Part shown: one piece after another, positions 46,901 to 59,465 of the stretch
How positions within the stretch are numbered: position 1 is the stretch's first letter
Layout: each line of letters starts with the position of its first letter
NCBI GenBank assembly: GCA_020746875.1
Contig: JAGTJL010000002.1
Location: 3,782,001 to 3,846,000 of the forward strand
DNA length: 64,000 bases
Origin: Rhexocercosporidium sp. MPI-PUGE-AT-0058
Taxonomy: Eukaryota; Ascomycota; Leotiomycetes; Helotiales
Direction of reading: 5' to 3'
The notes under the pieces: generated by a model
Database searches by the model: none
The model's input: the letters and a program-made list of their open reading frames with translations, nothing else
What the model was told of the DNA's origin: nothing
Translations under genes and position numbers: made by a program

Positions 46901-47251
46901 ATTAATATATTAAAAAATAATATAAAGCTTAATAATAACGACATAAATATTCTGGTAATATTAAAAAGCTTAAGCATACTAAGACAGACTCGAAGTCAAA
47001 TACGACAAAACGAATATTTTAAGCCTAAGAGGAGTATTATAAGTAGAAAATAATTACTCTAAATTAAAGGTACGTATAACTTAATACCTTAAGTTATAAT
47101 TTGAAATAAATTATAAAACAACTAGAGTTAATTACTACGCTAAACTAAAGCAATTAATATAAGCTCAGGAAATACTTTAAAACACAAAAATACCTCGTCA
47201 GAAGAAGATTACGGCGAGCTTAAAGGAAATTAATAATTATTTTTAGAAAAT
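43991..47251 (+). pseudogene. Copia-1 gag to integrase segment
   Basis: Between the two gypsy insertions. A Cys/His knuckle-like LCLCDMNNKHFFK lies at about 44668-44710. The pre-integrase motif reads HLRADHLGKIALEALVKYIRN with C-E-S-Y (45656-45780), followed by a DDE integrase: GYNKDRYALVIKDEYSGKLF-like and RRQYGLIICKIKSDNDT (about 45830-46060), then ELITKALKIIISANLLFKLWPEA (about 46170-46250). RIP stops throughout. The frame is cut at 47251 by Gypsy-2. Confidence 0.8.
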
Positions 47252-47509
47252 TATGACGATAGGTGCACTTAAGAGTTTCTCAGCGAGTCACGGAATCCAG
47301 GGGTTCAGAGGTAATTAAGTCATGCCGAGTCGGACTAGTACCGGAGGGGTTTCGGAAGAGCTTATATATATGAATTTATACTCTTTTTACTTCTTCTTTT
47401 CTTTTTTATCTTTTTATTTCCTTTATATTAAACTTATTAGCTCTCGATAGCCTTAGCTAAAGTATTATTATATACTTTTTATACCGCTTTCTTAATTAGT
47501 ATTATTATA
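47252..47509 (+). repeat. Gypsy-2 5' LTR
   Basis: 258 bp, TATGACG... to ...TATTATTATA, partner at 54657-54914. Contains CGGAGGGGTTTCGGAAGAG and a TATATATA box. Confidence 0.9.
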
Positions 47510-47899
47510 TTAAATAAGAAGATTACTTCCGCCGGAGATAGCATTATAATACCTTATTAAAGATTTAATTACTAATATTTTAAAGAGTTAAGATTTTAAA
47601 GATCTCTTAATAATTAGGAATTAAGGTTTAATTTAATATTTCGTAATTAATAACGCCTAAAGCAGTCTTCGCTGACTACGTTTTAAATAACCTCTTTTAT
47701 ATAAAGGCCGCTATAGACAGATTTTAAGGAAGTGTTTTTATTATACTCGGAACTTTATTATTTAAGTACGAAACCCCCCCCCAAATCTGCCCTGAGTTAA
47801 ATACTTGTTTTTATTAAGACTTATTATATTTTAATTAATTATTAAAAAACTTATTAAATTAAGTCCTTTAATTATTACGACCTCCTTAAGGGCGCCTTT

Positions 47900-50800
47900 T
47901 AATTTAAAAACACTTATTGCCTCGCCCTTTAAAACTAACGTCGTTACCTAAAAGAATAAAAGTAAAGCTCGAGACGACACAAATTATAATAACTTTAACG
48001 TTTTAAAAGGACTTTTTTAAGCCGTTAATAATTAAACTAAAAACTAAGCAAATAAGTAAAGAGAATTCTAATTTAGCCTTATTAAAATTAAAATTATATT
48101 TATAGCCTTTATTATTCCTCGGCTTAATTTAATACAACTTAACGATAATCTTAAAAAAGACCTTATTCCTTTTAAGCCTTTCGAACTACTTTAGAATCGC
48201 TTATAAACCCTTACTCCTCTTTTACTTTAATTAATAGAATTTAATAAAAGTTCGCTAAAAAGTTATACCTTTTTTACTTTCGGAGCTTATTTAGATTTGT
48301 TTCGGCTTCTTAAAATTTAATTAATAAAAAAGATTACTTTATTAAATAATAACTTAAACTTTTCGTTTAAATAATAACGTGCTTTAGTTTAAAACCGCTT
48401 AAAAGTTAACGTTAATTTTTATTTAACGAAAAAAGCTCGTCGTGCTCTCGTTTAAGGATTAATTATTAAAACGGCATAATTTTACTTAAAACCTTAATAC
48501 TTTTCGGAAACTTATTTTTTTAAGACTATTAAAGAGATAATTATACTCTTAAAATCTTATTTTTTAACCGGCTATAAAGTAAACGAGTTCCGGTTTACTT
48601 TTCACGATTTATATATAAACTTTTATTTTAAGGAGACCTTTATTAAGTTTAAAATAAGATTTTAAAGCGTTATTATTTAAGATAACGTCGTTAAATCGGA
48701 ATAATTCTTTTATATATAATAAAAGCTCTCTCTTAAGTTACGAGACGAGACCTTTATTATTAAGCTGACTTAAGAAAATAATTATAATAAAATGATTTCC
48801 TACTTTATTTTATTAAACTCAGAGAACCGCCGGAATTATGTATTTAATTTAAATTTTATTTTAACTCGCACCCCGAATATGACTTAAAAGCCGTTTAAAT
48901 TAAGTTAAATTACCTCTTCCGCTTAAACGCTTATTTAAAGAATTACTTTTACTTATTAATCTTCTTTTACTTTGTTTTAACGCTCTTTTACTTCTTAACG
49001 ATAGTTTACTCTTTTTTTATCGCGCTAAAGCTTTATATATTTAAGGCCTTAGACTTTTATAAGCGACAATTTAATTAAGTGTTATAATTGCAGTAAATTT
49101 AATTATTATAAAAGCGATTGCCCCGAGACTCTTAAGATTTAACTTATAAATAAGAAAATCAAGGAAAAAGGCGTAAAATTAAGAAAAGAATAAGAAAAGT
49201 TATTAAAAGAATAAATAAAAGAAAACGAAGAGGCCTAAGAAAAGACTTCTTTTTAAGTTTACGTAAATATAATTTATTAAAGCTTAATTTAAACTCTTTT
49301 ATAAGAGAAAAGTAATTCTTAGTCTTTTATATTATTAATATAAATAAATATAACGTTATATTCTTTACTTTAATAAACATTAAAGTAAACGGTTACTTCT
49401 TTATAAATCGGACTCTTTTTATACGTCTTTTAAAGGCCTTAAGAGTGAAGATTTTACCTTTCTCTTATATTGTCCTAATCCGTGGTTTTTAGAATTCTAT
49501 ATAAAGCTACGCTTTTTATTATATATATTTTTACTTAATAATAGATGGCAAACGCGTATATAATTACTCTTTTATTATATTTAACTTAGGAAATTAAAAT
49601 ATAATAATTAGCGTTAAATAAATAAAACGCTTCCGCGTTAAACTCGATTCGGTTAATAACCGTCTTATATAGCCCTCTGCATATCTACGAACTCCCCGCT
49701 GGACGAAAGAGCTAATTATGTCGCTTTTTATTAAGGCTAAAGCAAAAACTACTAATTATTATTAATTAAATATTAACCGACGTAACTTAATTATAAACTA
49801 AATTAATTAAAGACGACGACACTGCTAATTTATTATTAATTATATATAAATATTAACGTTATTAGAGAATCCCTTTAAGGAATAAGAGCTAGAAACAGCT
49901 TTAAAACCTTTATTATTAAAGCCGGCCGGAAAACTAAAGGCAAGAAAGCCTTATCTACGATTACGCCGTCGCCCGGAACTTATTATAATTCCGGAAAAAA
50001 CTCCCTTTTTTATTTATGAGATTAACGTAAACGTATTCTACTTTAATATAAAGAATAAAAATACTAAGTTCTTTATAATTAATATTTATAAAGTAAACCG
50101 AATCTTATAAAAAAGATATAAAAAAGAAGATTTAAATACCTTTTAAATTATTACCGAAAAGCTTCCAAAGTAATATTAACTTTTTAAAAAAGCATTTTCT
50201 AAGACGAAATTAAACGTTTTATTATTTTATTAATACTATAATTATAAGATTTAATTAAAAGCTTTATTATTTAATTCTTATTCTCTTTTATATTATTAAT
50301 TAATAAAGGAGTTAAAAGTATTAAAAGAATACTTTTTAGAAAACTTTAATAAAAGGTTTATTAAAATAAGTTAAAGTCTTTTTATTTTTTTTGTCTTTTT
50401 TATAAAAAAGAATAATAAAGGGTTACGTTTTTATATTAATTATTATCGTTTAAATACGCTAACGCAAAAGGACTTATACTTTATATTAAGAATCGACAAG
50501 CTCTTTTTTTACGTATTAAAAGCTAAAGTGTTTATTAAACTCGATATTTAAGTTATATTTAATCGCATCCAAATGGACCTCGAGTCGGAAGAGTATACGA
50601 CTTTCCGTATTAAGTATAAGACTTATAAATATAAAGTATTACCCTTTGGACTTTATAATAGATTAAGTATATATTAACGTTATATAAACGACGTATTACT
50701 AGATTATTTAAACGACTTTTATATAATATATTTTAATAATATTCTGATTTATTCGGAATCGATAGAGGAGTATAAAGAATACGTTAAAATAGTTCTGAAA

Positions 50801-53250
50801 CGGCTTATAAAAGTTAGTTTATAAGTCGATATTAAAAAATATAAATTCCACGTTACTCGTATTAAATATTTAAATTATATTATAATTATAAAAGGAATTA
50901 AAGCCGACTTAGAAAAGATAAAGCTATTACGGAACTAAAAATACTTAAAGACTATTATAATAATAAAGTCTTTTTTAGATTTCTGCGATTTTTATTAATA
51001 ATTTATTTATAATTTTAGACTTATTACGAAGCCTTTTTTTACGCTTATCCGACTTACGGTTCTTTAAAATTAGACGGAAAAGTATAAAAAGGCCTTTAAA
51101 GAATTACGGAATTAATTATTAATTATATAGAAGATTTATTATTTTAACCTCGATTTATTAATGCGACTAAAAACCGACGCTTTTAATAAAGTAATTATAA
51201 GCGTAGTTTCTTAATAATACGTTAATAGACTATAACACTTCTTAGGATTTTATTCTTACGTCTTAAATAGCTATAAGCTTAATTAGGAAATTTATAATAA
51301 AGAACTTTATATAATTATAGAATCGTTTTATAAGTAGTGTTTTAAACTCATGTCTATTCGGACTAGACTCGGAGTATATTCGGACCACCGATTCCTAGAG
51401 TATTTCATAACGACAAAAGTCTTTATAAATAAGTAAGCTTAATGAATAGAATTCTTATTTAATTTTAATTTTTAAATTATATATACGTTAAGTAAATAAA
51501 ATTAAAAGGCTAATATTTTTAACCGGAAAAAATAAGACCTAAAAGTCTAAGAAAAAGTAAAGTTAAATAGTTAATCTAAAGTCTTATTTACGCTTAATCG
51601 CCTTAACTTTAAAATTAATACGGAGTTAATAAATAAGTTTATAATTAACGTTATTTTTTTTTATTTTCTTTTTTTAAAAACGAAAGACGTCGTTAACGAT
51701 TCGATTTTAAAACTATTTAAAACTTTATTTAACTTTATTAAAAAGCTTTATAAAGATAACCGCAAGTCCTTTATAAAGGAATAGAAGTCTTTACTTAAAG
51801 ATTATATAATAATAAACGGACTCTTATGCTTTAAAGGCCGTTTATATATATAAAGGAATACCCCGCTGTGTATTAGACTGATTCGAGAGGCCTATAATTA
51901 GCCGTCTACAGCGCATTTAAGTAGAAAGAAGACTTATTAATTCTTTATTCTTAAGTATTATTAGTTCGGAATAGGTTCGGATTATATTTAATATATACGA
52001 AATTATAGAGCTTATTAATACTTTTACTTTAAATAAATTAAATAATAAGGGTTTTTATACCTTTTACTTATTCTCGCATACTTTATATAGCACTTATATA
52101 TAAATTATAAGGATTTTTTAAAAAATAAACACGGTTTTAATTAAATCTTAATGTTTATTAACCGCTTTAAAAAGGATTCCGTTATAATTCCTTATTATTA
52201 AGATATTAACGCTTATAGTATTACTTAATTATTTATTTAATAGATTTACCGATTCGGACATACTCTAAAGATAATTATATTTAATTGCAGCGCTTAGTTT
52301 GTCTTCTTCTTTTAAAAAGAATTCTATTATATTATTAACGTTAAAATTAAGCTTTTTACAGCTTATTATAAGGAAACGGACAAATAAATAAAAATTATAA
52401 ATTGCTATATTAATTAAAGGCTTAAACTATTTATTATTTATTATTAAAATAATTAAAGTAAATTAATACCTTTAATCGATAAAACTCAAATATCTCTGCC
52501 TTATAAATCCATTAATATAACTCTGTATTAATTTAAATTCGGTATGAAATCACGTAATAACTAAGACTAAAAGACGTCTAAGGCTATTATTTTATTAAAA
52601 AAGCTCAATTACGCCGACGTAAAGAAGCTAACTTAACGTATAAAATAAGCGTGAAAAATTATTAAAGGAAATATATAAGCCGCTTAAGACTGTATAACTC
52701 GTGTAATAAACTAAAAACGGAGGCCTATCGACTGGGAAGTCGGAGAAAAGGTTTTCTTATTAATTAAAAACCTTAAAGGCTACTGTTTTAGTCGTAAACT
52801 TATAAATTAATAAGAGAGCCTCTTTAAGATTTTAAAAAAGATAAACTATTCTTATAAATTAAAATTATTTATAAGCTCTTAAATATACGACGTATTTATA
52901 TTAAAACTCTTTTTTAAGGACCCGAAAGACCTTTTATTAAGTTAAGAGACGCTGAAACCTCTTCCGGAAGTTATTAAAAGTTAAGAAGAATAGGAAATCG
53001 AGGAAATCCTTAATATTAAATTATACCGTAATATATTTAAATATTAAGTGAAATGGCTAAGCTATAACCTTAATTTATAATAATATAATACTTTTAATTT
53101 AATAAGGTCGCTTTATAAATTAAGAGATTTTTATGCGGCGCATTTTAATAGACCGGGATTACTTTAAAACTTGTCCGAATGGCTTAAGGCTTAGGAATTA
53201 AGGGAAGACGATTATAATTACTTAAAAGATAATAAATTATAATTTCCTTT
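47900..53250 (+). pseudogene. Gypsy-2 gag-pol remnant with chromodomain
   Basis: Plus strand. Zinc knuckle CYNCSKFNYYKSDC at 49080-49121 (His replaced by Tyr, CAT to TAT). RT at about 50400-50900 with YRLNTLTQKDLY, TTFRIKYKTYKYKVLPFGL and YFNNILIYS, where both catalytic Asp are now Asn. RNase H with YSDHRFLEYFITTK (about 51380). Integrase zinc-binding HLSRKKTY (about 51920) and a chromodomain YRNIFKY-VKW-SYNLN (about 53025-53075) followed by LRDFYAAHFNRPG. Dozens of RIP stops. Confidence 0.85.
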
Positions 53251-53399
53251 CGAGATAATAAAACGACGACGTTAATTAATAGTTATTTATTTTTTAATTT
53301 AAAGTATTAACGAGGCCTTACGACCGTACCTTAATAAGGACTTAATTACCGATTTTATTATAAACGGCTACTTTTATATAAAAGTTTAAAGAAGGTAAC

Positions 53400-54656
53400 G
53401 GCTATAAAAGATTATTAAAACTAATTTAAAACAAGGCCTTTTAATCTTTATTAAAGAGGTCTTCCTCTTCTTCCGATAGAGGCTCGGTTAATTTATTATT
53501 TAATCTTTTATAAAAAAGGCTAAACTTCTTTTTCTTCTTTTTCTTTTTAATAATAATAACAGCCGCCTTACGCTTAATATTACTACGACGTATGCAGCGA
53601 CGAGTTATATTTACATTTTTATTTTTATCTTCTTTTCTTTTTTTATTATTAATACTATTACTACGGCGAGTTATTTTAATTACTAAAGTAGCGAGGACTT
53701 ACGAGAACTTTAGTAAGGCCTTTAGGTATTAAATATTAATATTATTTATAATAAACTCAACGATTTATAATAACGTTATTTAATTACTTAGATATAATAT
53801 AGCGGAGAGCCCGAGTCCCCTTTAATACCGCAAACCCTAGCTCTTTTATAATCTTAGGCGCCTTTATAGTCGCTATAAATAATATCTTATTAATCGACGA
53901 GGCGGCAACTTAAACTTCCGCATTATCGGCAATTATTAATAACGCGTTATATTTTAGGCTTATAAATTACAAAAGTTAAAAAGTCAAAAGTATTAATATT
54001 AGACTTGTTTTTAAAGGTTTTCCGGACCTTAACTTACGGGGCGGTAAAATCCCTTTTAAGTTATATAATAAATATATTTCTTCGAGCTACTCTTGTCGAA
54101 GTAATAAAAGTGGCCTAGCTCTTTCGTTATCCGGCGCATATAGCGCATATAGTAATTGCGGTAAGCTATCGCTAAAGCTTCCGATAGGGTTAAAAGAGGC
54201 ATTATTATAATTAGAATTCGGATTTTATTATAAAAGTCACGGGATTTTATTTACTTATTGTTATTTATTTATTTTAATTAATTAACTATACGTATTAGTA
54301 ATTACATAACGTAAATTAATAATTTAAGGTAATTTACGAAGAAGTGTGTATTATTAAAGGAAGAAGAATCAACTCTTTAAAAAGTTTAACGTATATATAC
54401 GCTAATATAAGTAAATAAATCGATGGCGCTAAGGCAATACAATATAATAGATAACGGACTAGATTCGGACGCCTATTTCACTAATTTAATAAATAAAAGC
54501 TCGCCTTTTTATAATATGTTATTTGCTATTATATAAGACCTTACTTACGCTCGCGTAACCTCGCTTGACCTCGGATAAAAGCCTTTAGCACTGCGATAAT
54601 ATTAAATTATAATTAATTAAAAATTAAAGATAATCTCTCTTTTAAAAAGAGAGTAA
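53400..54656. mobile_element. Gypsy-2 3' region with possible antisense frame
   Basis: 1.2 kb between the chromodomain tail and the 3' LTR. On the minus strand a 48-codon open run starts near 54196 (MPLLTLSEALAIAYRNYY, then MRRITKELGHFYYFDKSSS). It lacks RIP stops over that length and looks protein-like, but I do not recognise it. Confidence 0.4.
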
Positions 54657-54914
54657 TATAATAATAAGTATACTTAAAAGCTTTTTAACGAGTTAAGGAA
54701 TTTAAGGGTTTAAAAGTAATTAAGTTATATCGAGTCGGACTAATACCGGAGGGGTTTCGGAAGAGTTTATATATATAAACTCATATTCCTTTTATTTTTT
54801 CTTTCCTTTTTTATTTTCTTGTTTCCTTTATATTAAACTTATTAGCTCTCGATAGCCTTAGCTAAAGTATTATCATATACCTCTTATACCGCTCTCTTGG
54901 CTAGTATCGTTACA
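54657..54914 (+). repeat. Gypsy-2 3' LTR
   Basis: 258 bp; ends GTATCGTTACA, less mutated at this tip than the 5' copy (GTATTATTATA). Confidence 0.9.
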
Positions 54915-54919
54915 AAAAT

Positions 54920-57000
54920 ATACCGTCGAATATATTACTATAATATCTTTTAAAAAATAATATGACTTAAGAGACCCTCGACAAAGTGCTCTAAGCATTA
55001 AACTAAAGTCAACTGCGCTTTATTACTCGAGCTTAGCGGAGACGTTAAGTAAAAGAAATAATATAATTAAATAAACGGTTTAAGAAAAAGCTAAAAATAT
55101 ACTCTTTTACGATAAAAGAGCTCTTAAACGCTAAATCTATAAATTAAATAAATAAAAATTATACGTATATTATATCTTTTATTATAATATTTTAAAATAA
55201 TAAAATAACGCGTAAAAATAGAAAAGATTATAAAACTATATATATTATATTTATAACTATAATTAATAGCGAATTAATCAAAGTATAAGTAATTATAAGC
55301 TTTAAATTAATATAATTATATTAAGTAAAGCTCCTACGAGTACTAAAGTATTAAAAGGATTTAAAACAGTACTCGTAAAAAGAATATTTTAAGGAAGACG
55401 TACGTAAAGAAATAAAGAATTTTTAAATTAAGAAGTGCTGGCATATTATGCTAAAAGCAAATGCGAAGACAACGCTTATACTATTAAAATAAGTATTTAC
55501 TTATAAAATCAACTTAACGAAATAGCTTATACGTATTAAATCGCGAGTCATTGCTAAGGGTAATCTGTAAGAAGACGTTATAATATTCTTTATATACGCT
55601 TTTATATTAATAATAAAGTCTTTCCGCGTCGTAATAGTTATAATAATATAATTTAATTTAAAGATTAAATAATACGACGTCGTAAATGCGTTTATTAATA
55701 CAGAACGAGACAAACGAAATGTATTTATTTATTATTATTTTCCCGACGGTTTTAAATAACCCGGTATAATTATAAAGATCGATAAAGCTTTATATAGCCT
55801 CCGCGACTCTTTAGCTTTATAATATAACGACTTTTTAATTATATTTAAAAGCTTTAGTCTTGTATTACTTATAAAAGAGCCTTATATTTTTACGAAAGAT
55901 AAGCGAATAATATTTATAGCCTTTTACGTAAATAATATATAAATATTATATTATAACTTAAACCTCTTTATAATAACTAAAATCATTAATAGCTTAAATA
56001 ACGCCTACGAACTTATTATAATAAGAAATATAAAATAATTCTTAAGAGTGCGAATTATACGTAATAAATATACAAAGATAATTACGCTTATTTATAATAT
56101 ATATATATAAAAAGTAGCTTAAAAATTCGACTTAATAAATAGTAATTACCGAATACTTCTCTATTATATTACGACTTAGCCAAAAATATTACTAAAGCAA
56201 TTGCAAACTAAGTCAAAGAATACTAAAAGAAGGTCGGTTCCGTATTATATTTAATTATTATATTTAAATTAAATATAACTTTTACAATTTTATAATTATT
56301 ACATTTCTTAACGAACTTAAGTCAAAAGCACTTATAAGCTATAAATTAAATTATATATTACCTCTTTAGCACACGCTTCTTAAGTATTATTTATAATTAT
56401 TAAAAGAGCGAGACACAGCTTATAATAGCTTTTAATACTTCTTTTATAAATAATTTAAAAACTAAGCGTTTTTTATAAAAGCTTATTATTATTTTATTCG
56501 AGGGTGTTATATTATAAATAATAATTAAATAAGACACAATTATTACTTCGACAACTGAGGCTAAGCTCTTAAGGGTAAAGCGAACTGCAAAGATAATTAT
56601 AATATTATAAAAGCTTTTTACGGAGATATACCTTAATATAAGGTGCCCCTGGAATATCTTCTGTAATAATTAATAAATAATTAAGTTTATAATTAAAGAG
56701 AACTAGCGTATATTGACTAAGCTTAAGTATATTAATATTTAAAATATATAACTACGCCAAAAGTATTAAAAAAGAAGTTTTAAGGTTATATATTTACTTA
56801 TAAGCGAAATATACGTTAATAGCCTTATTAAAAACCTTTTACGACAAAAGTTTGAGACTTTTATTATATTACTTAATTTATAAGACGCTAAAGCGTCGAT
56901 AAAAAAGCTTTATTAAAACTTATACTTTATTATAAATATACTCTTTTATTTTCTTTTATATTTTAAAGTACTTTTTAAGTTAATATAATTACGTAAAGTA
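54920..57000 (+). pseudogene. Copia-1 reverse transcriptase and RNase H remnant
   Basis: Continuation of Copia-1 after Gypsy-2. RT reads VFTYKINLTK, IKSRVIAKGNL, YDVVNAFINTERD, YYFPDGFK, KALYSLRDSLAL-YNDF and FYVNNI (55922-55939), where copia RTs have YVDD; both Asp are now Asn by G-to-A. RNase H segments follow, ending near 56460-56580 (FIRGCYII, then a degenerate TTSTTEAE-type region). RIP stops are frequent. Confidence 0.82.
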
Positions 57001-57179
57001 TATTTCTTTTTAAGTTATTAAAGGGCAAAAATTTTATTTTAGCTAAAGCTATAATTAAATTAACGTAAATAAGTATAAAAGGGCCCGTTTTTAAGCTGTT
57101 TATAAAGTAATAAATTATAACTTTAAAGGAGTACGTTCTTAAGCCGTTATTAAGTCGCGAACTAAACTATTAATAAATC

Positions 57180-57980
57180 TACTAGCTTTATTAGTAACTC
57201 CTTAATACGGCGGCGGCGGGCGGCTATATTATTAATAATAATATTAGTATTAATAGCACTAGCACTAATATTAATATTAACTCGAATAAGTAAGAGGATT
57301 AGACGAGGGGCGGAGGCAAGGACGACGGGGGCGGGGGCGAAGGCCGCAGCAGTAATTAAAATAACTAAAGTCAGATTCTTTAAAGTTATTTATAAGGATA
57401 AAATAAATATATTAAGCGTAATAAGAGCATTATAAACCGAAGCTTAAAGGTTTTTTAATTATTACTTAAAATTAATTAACTTTAAAATACAAAAACTAAA
57501 GCCAAACTTACGTAAGTACGAGAGGCATTACGCTTTTCCTTTATAAAGGCGGCAAAAGCTACCGCGATAATAGGCCCGACAGGACTAATATAATTATAAT
57601 TTTAACTATAGTACCGAAAGCACCGAGCCGAATTAGTAATATCTTAACAAATATTAACAAAAAGGTCACCTTTTAAGGCAGCTTTAACGCATACTAAGTA
57701 AAGGACCTTCTTATTAATACCTGCCTTAACACGCCGGCGGGCGAAAGTAGTAAGGGCGGCAGAGGCGGCAGGAAAAGGCGTAAGAAAGGGAATGCAAAAG
57801 CGACGGCGAGGAGGAGGGCGAGGGGCGGCGGCAGGCTATTATAATTAATTAATATGTTTTAATTCACTTAATCTCTCGATCTTTTAATTTAAATAACGTC
57901 GGAAATTAAACTTAAAGATATAAAAGATAAGAGAAAATATACCTTTTTAACTACGCGAGTAATAGCGAGATTAAAGCGGC
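57180..57980. other. GC-rich low-complexity islands inside Copia-1
   Basis: Three G/C-rich tracts (about 57205-57230, 57300-57355, 57725-57840) of gcggcgg, ggggcgg and ggcggcagg type stand out in the AT-rich downstream part of Copia-1, between RNase H and the 3' LTR. Poor in CpA, they would resist RIP. No convincing ORF; one plus frame (KRRRGGGRGAAAG) is low-complexity. Confidence 0.55.
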
Positions 57981-58224
57981 GGGAGGCACGGGCGGCTAAC
58001 TTGGCGGCAGAGACACGACTTATTTTTAAATTTAATATGCTTATAAAAGGAAGTTACGAGAGAGGAGGAGCTATTTATATATTTTCGCTTAAACGTTAAG
58101 TATATTTACTTTAATTATTAGTTGTCATTTTTTCTTACTGTCTATCGTTTTACTATTATTTATTATATTTATTACGTACTTATTTACTTCGCTAAAGCTA
58201 CGTATTATCTTTGGCGAGGGGGTG

Positions 58225-58421
58225 TATCGTGCAGGTTTTAGTTAGTTAGCTAAGCGAGCCCAATCAAGAGCACCATAACTATGGCGCTAATAAGCTCCCT
58301 TATTCAAGGAGCTTGTACGCGCCATATATAAGAATAATAATAACAGATATATACGCAACTGCGCAGCCTTCAATTGACCTAATATTCGCCTCTGTGGAGC
58401 CTCAAGGTATGTTGCACGATA
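58225..58421 (+). repeat. Copia-1 3' LTR
   Basis: 197 bp; begins TATCGTGCAGG (TG tip mutated to TA) right after a ggcgaggggg purine tract and ends TGCACGATA. Confidence 0.88.
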
Positions 58422-58426
58422 TAAGT

Positions 58427-59330
58427 TTAAGGAATTAGCTGGTTAAATTATACGCATAATCTTTTAAAGATTATACACTCGCTATTAATATAAGTAAACA
58501 TGTAGAGAAGCGTTGTCTTCTTAAATAATTATATTAAAACGGTCTTTTTTATATTCTTTTGCAAAAGGCAAGAGCTTTTCATAAAGAATTAGCTTTTAAT
58601 ATCTGTATTAATTAATACCTCTTTTAAAATCCTGGATAAGCTTTCTTATAGCTTTCCCTTACTTCTAAAGTGGCTTTTTGCCTGGCATTCTGCGAGTAAT
58701 CCGTATACGTTATATTAAAGTCTTAAGCTCTTAGTTAAGTTTACACGCCGGCTTAAGGAGCTTCTTTACTCTTTAAGCTAAAGCTTTACTTCTTTTTTCT
58801 TTACCTTTATCTTATCTTTTTATATATAATATAGTCTTTTTTTATCGTATAAGAAGTAATCCTAAAATATAAACTACTTAAAACCTTTCCACCGATAGCG
58901 AATAATATATAGATTATAAACTTCAGACTTCTTTCGCCACACCCGGAGCCTCCCTCGTTAATCTCTTATTATTATAGACGTCTTATTAAGTTCTTTAAAA
59001 TAATCTTTTCCACTTCTTATTATACTTTTTCTATAGCTTTTATAAGTCTTCTTAACTTTAGAGTATTTATAATATAATAAAATAAAAGTTTTCGGTCTTC
59101 TTTTAATATATAATCCTTAAAAATAATAACTCTTCGTAATCGATAAATAAAAAGAAGAGATATAAAAGTAATTTCATTAATTAAAACTACAGAAATCCCG
59201 ATATCAAAAAGAGCAAGAGCTTAAAGGCAAGTGTTAAGATTATAATATATTTTACGTATATTAAAAGTTATTATGAAAGTATTAAATAATATAAATAGCT
59301 TTAAATTATAGTATAAAAAGTAGGAATTTA
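58427..59330 (-). pseudogene. Tc1-like transposase, N-terminal and first DDE part
   Basis: Minus-strand reading includes EVEKIILKNLIRR in the 5' half and, near 58500-58630, FKRGIN-YRY-KLILYEKLLPFAKEYKKDR then EDNASLHV, which matches the core of fungal DDE_3 (IS630/Tc1) transposases, where a QEDNAPAHA-like motif holds the second catalytic Asp. The reading goes on with PANS and stops at the copia insertion; the remainder is at 36005-36355. Multiple RIP stops. Confidence 0.72.
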
Positions 59331-59390
59331 CATTTCTAATCATTATGGGAATGCCCCGCAATGTGCCTTGGCGCCAAGGCGTTAGCGTTT

Positions 59391-59416
59391 ATCATAACAT
59401 TTTGCCGTGACCTCCG
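59391..59416 (-). repeat. right TIR of the Tc1-like element
   Basis: Exact reverse complement of the left TIR; followed by TA at 59417-59418. Confidence 0.9.
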
Positions 59417-59465
59417 TATAAGTCTATTATATAAATAAGAAAATCAGAAAATAAATACAAATAAA

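Larger units (their letters stand above)
47252..54914 (+). mobile_element. Ty3/gypsy retrotransposon (Gypsy-2)
   Basis: Two 258-bp LTRs (47252-47509, 54657-54914) with identical 5-bp target duplications (aaaat at 47247-47251 and 54915-54919). Over the first 24 bp all ten or so mismatches are transitions, as RIP predicts. A purine tract (aaaaagagag) precedes the 3' LTR. Inserted between integrase and RT of Copia-1. Confidence 0.9.
36361..58421 (+). mobile_element. Ty1/copia retrotransposon (Copia-1) carrying two nested gypsy elements
   Basis: Two 197-bp LTRs (36361-36557 and 58225-58421) in direct orientation, with TGTCGTGCA/TGCACGA(T)A inverted tips, a 5-bp duplication (taagc / taagt) and a purine tract (ggcgaggggg) just before the 3' LTR. 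Net length without the gypsies is about 7.5 kb. Order gag, integrase, RT, RNase H is the copia order. All coding parts carry many RIP stops. Confidence 0.88.
35979..59416 (-). mobile_element. Tc1/IS630-type DNA transposon split by a copia insertion
   Basis: Inverted termini: CGGAGGTCACGGCAAAATG... at 35979 and its exact complement ending at 59416; identity runs at least 26 bp and continues with gaps. TA dinucleotides flank both sides (35977-35978, 59417-59418), the target duplication of Tc1/mariner elements. Removing the copia (36361-58421 plus one 5-bp duplication) leaves an element of about 1.4 kb with one transposase gene on the minus strand, interrupted in its DDE domain. Confidence 0.85.
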
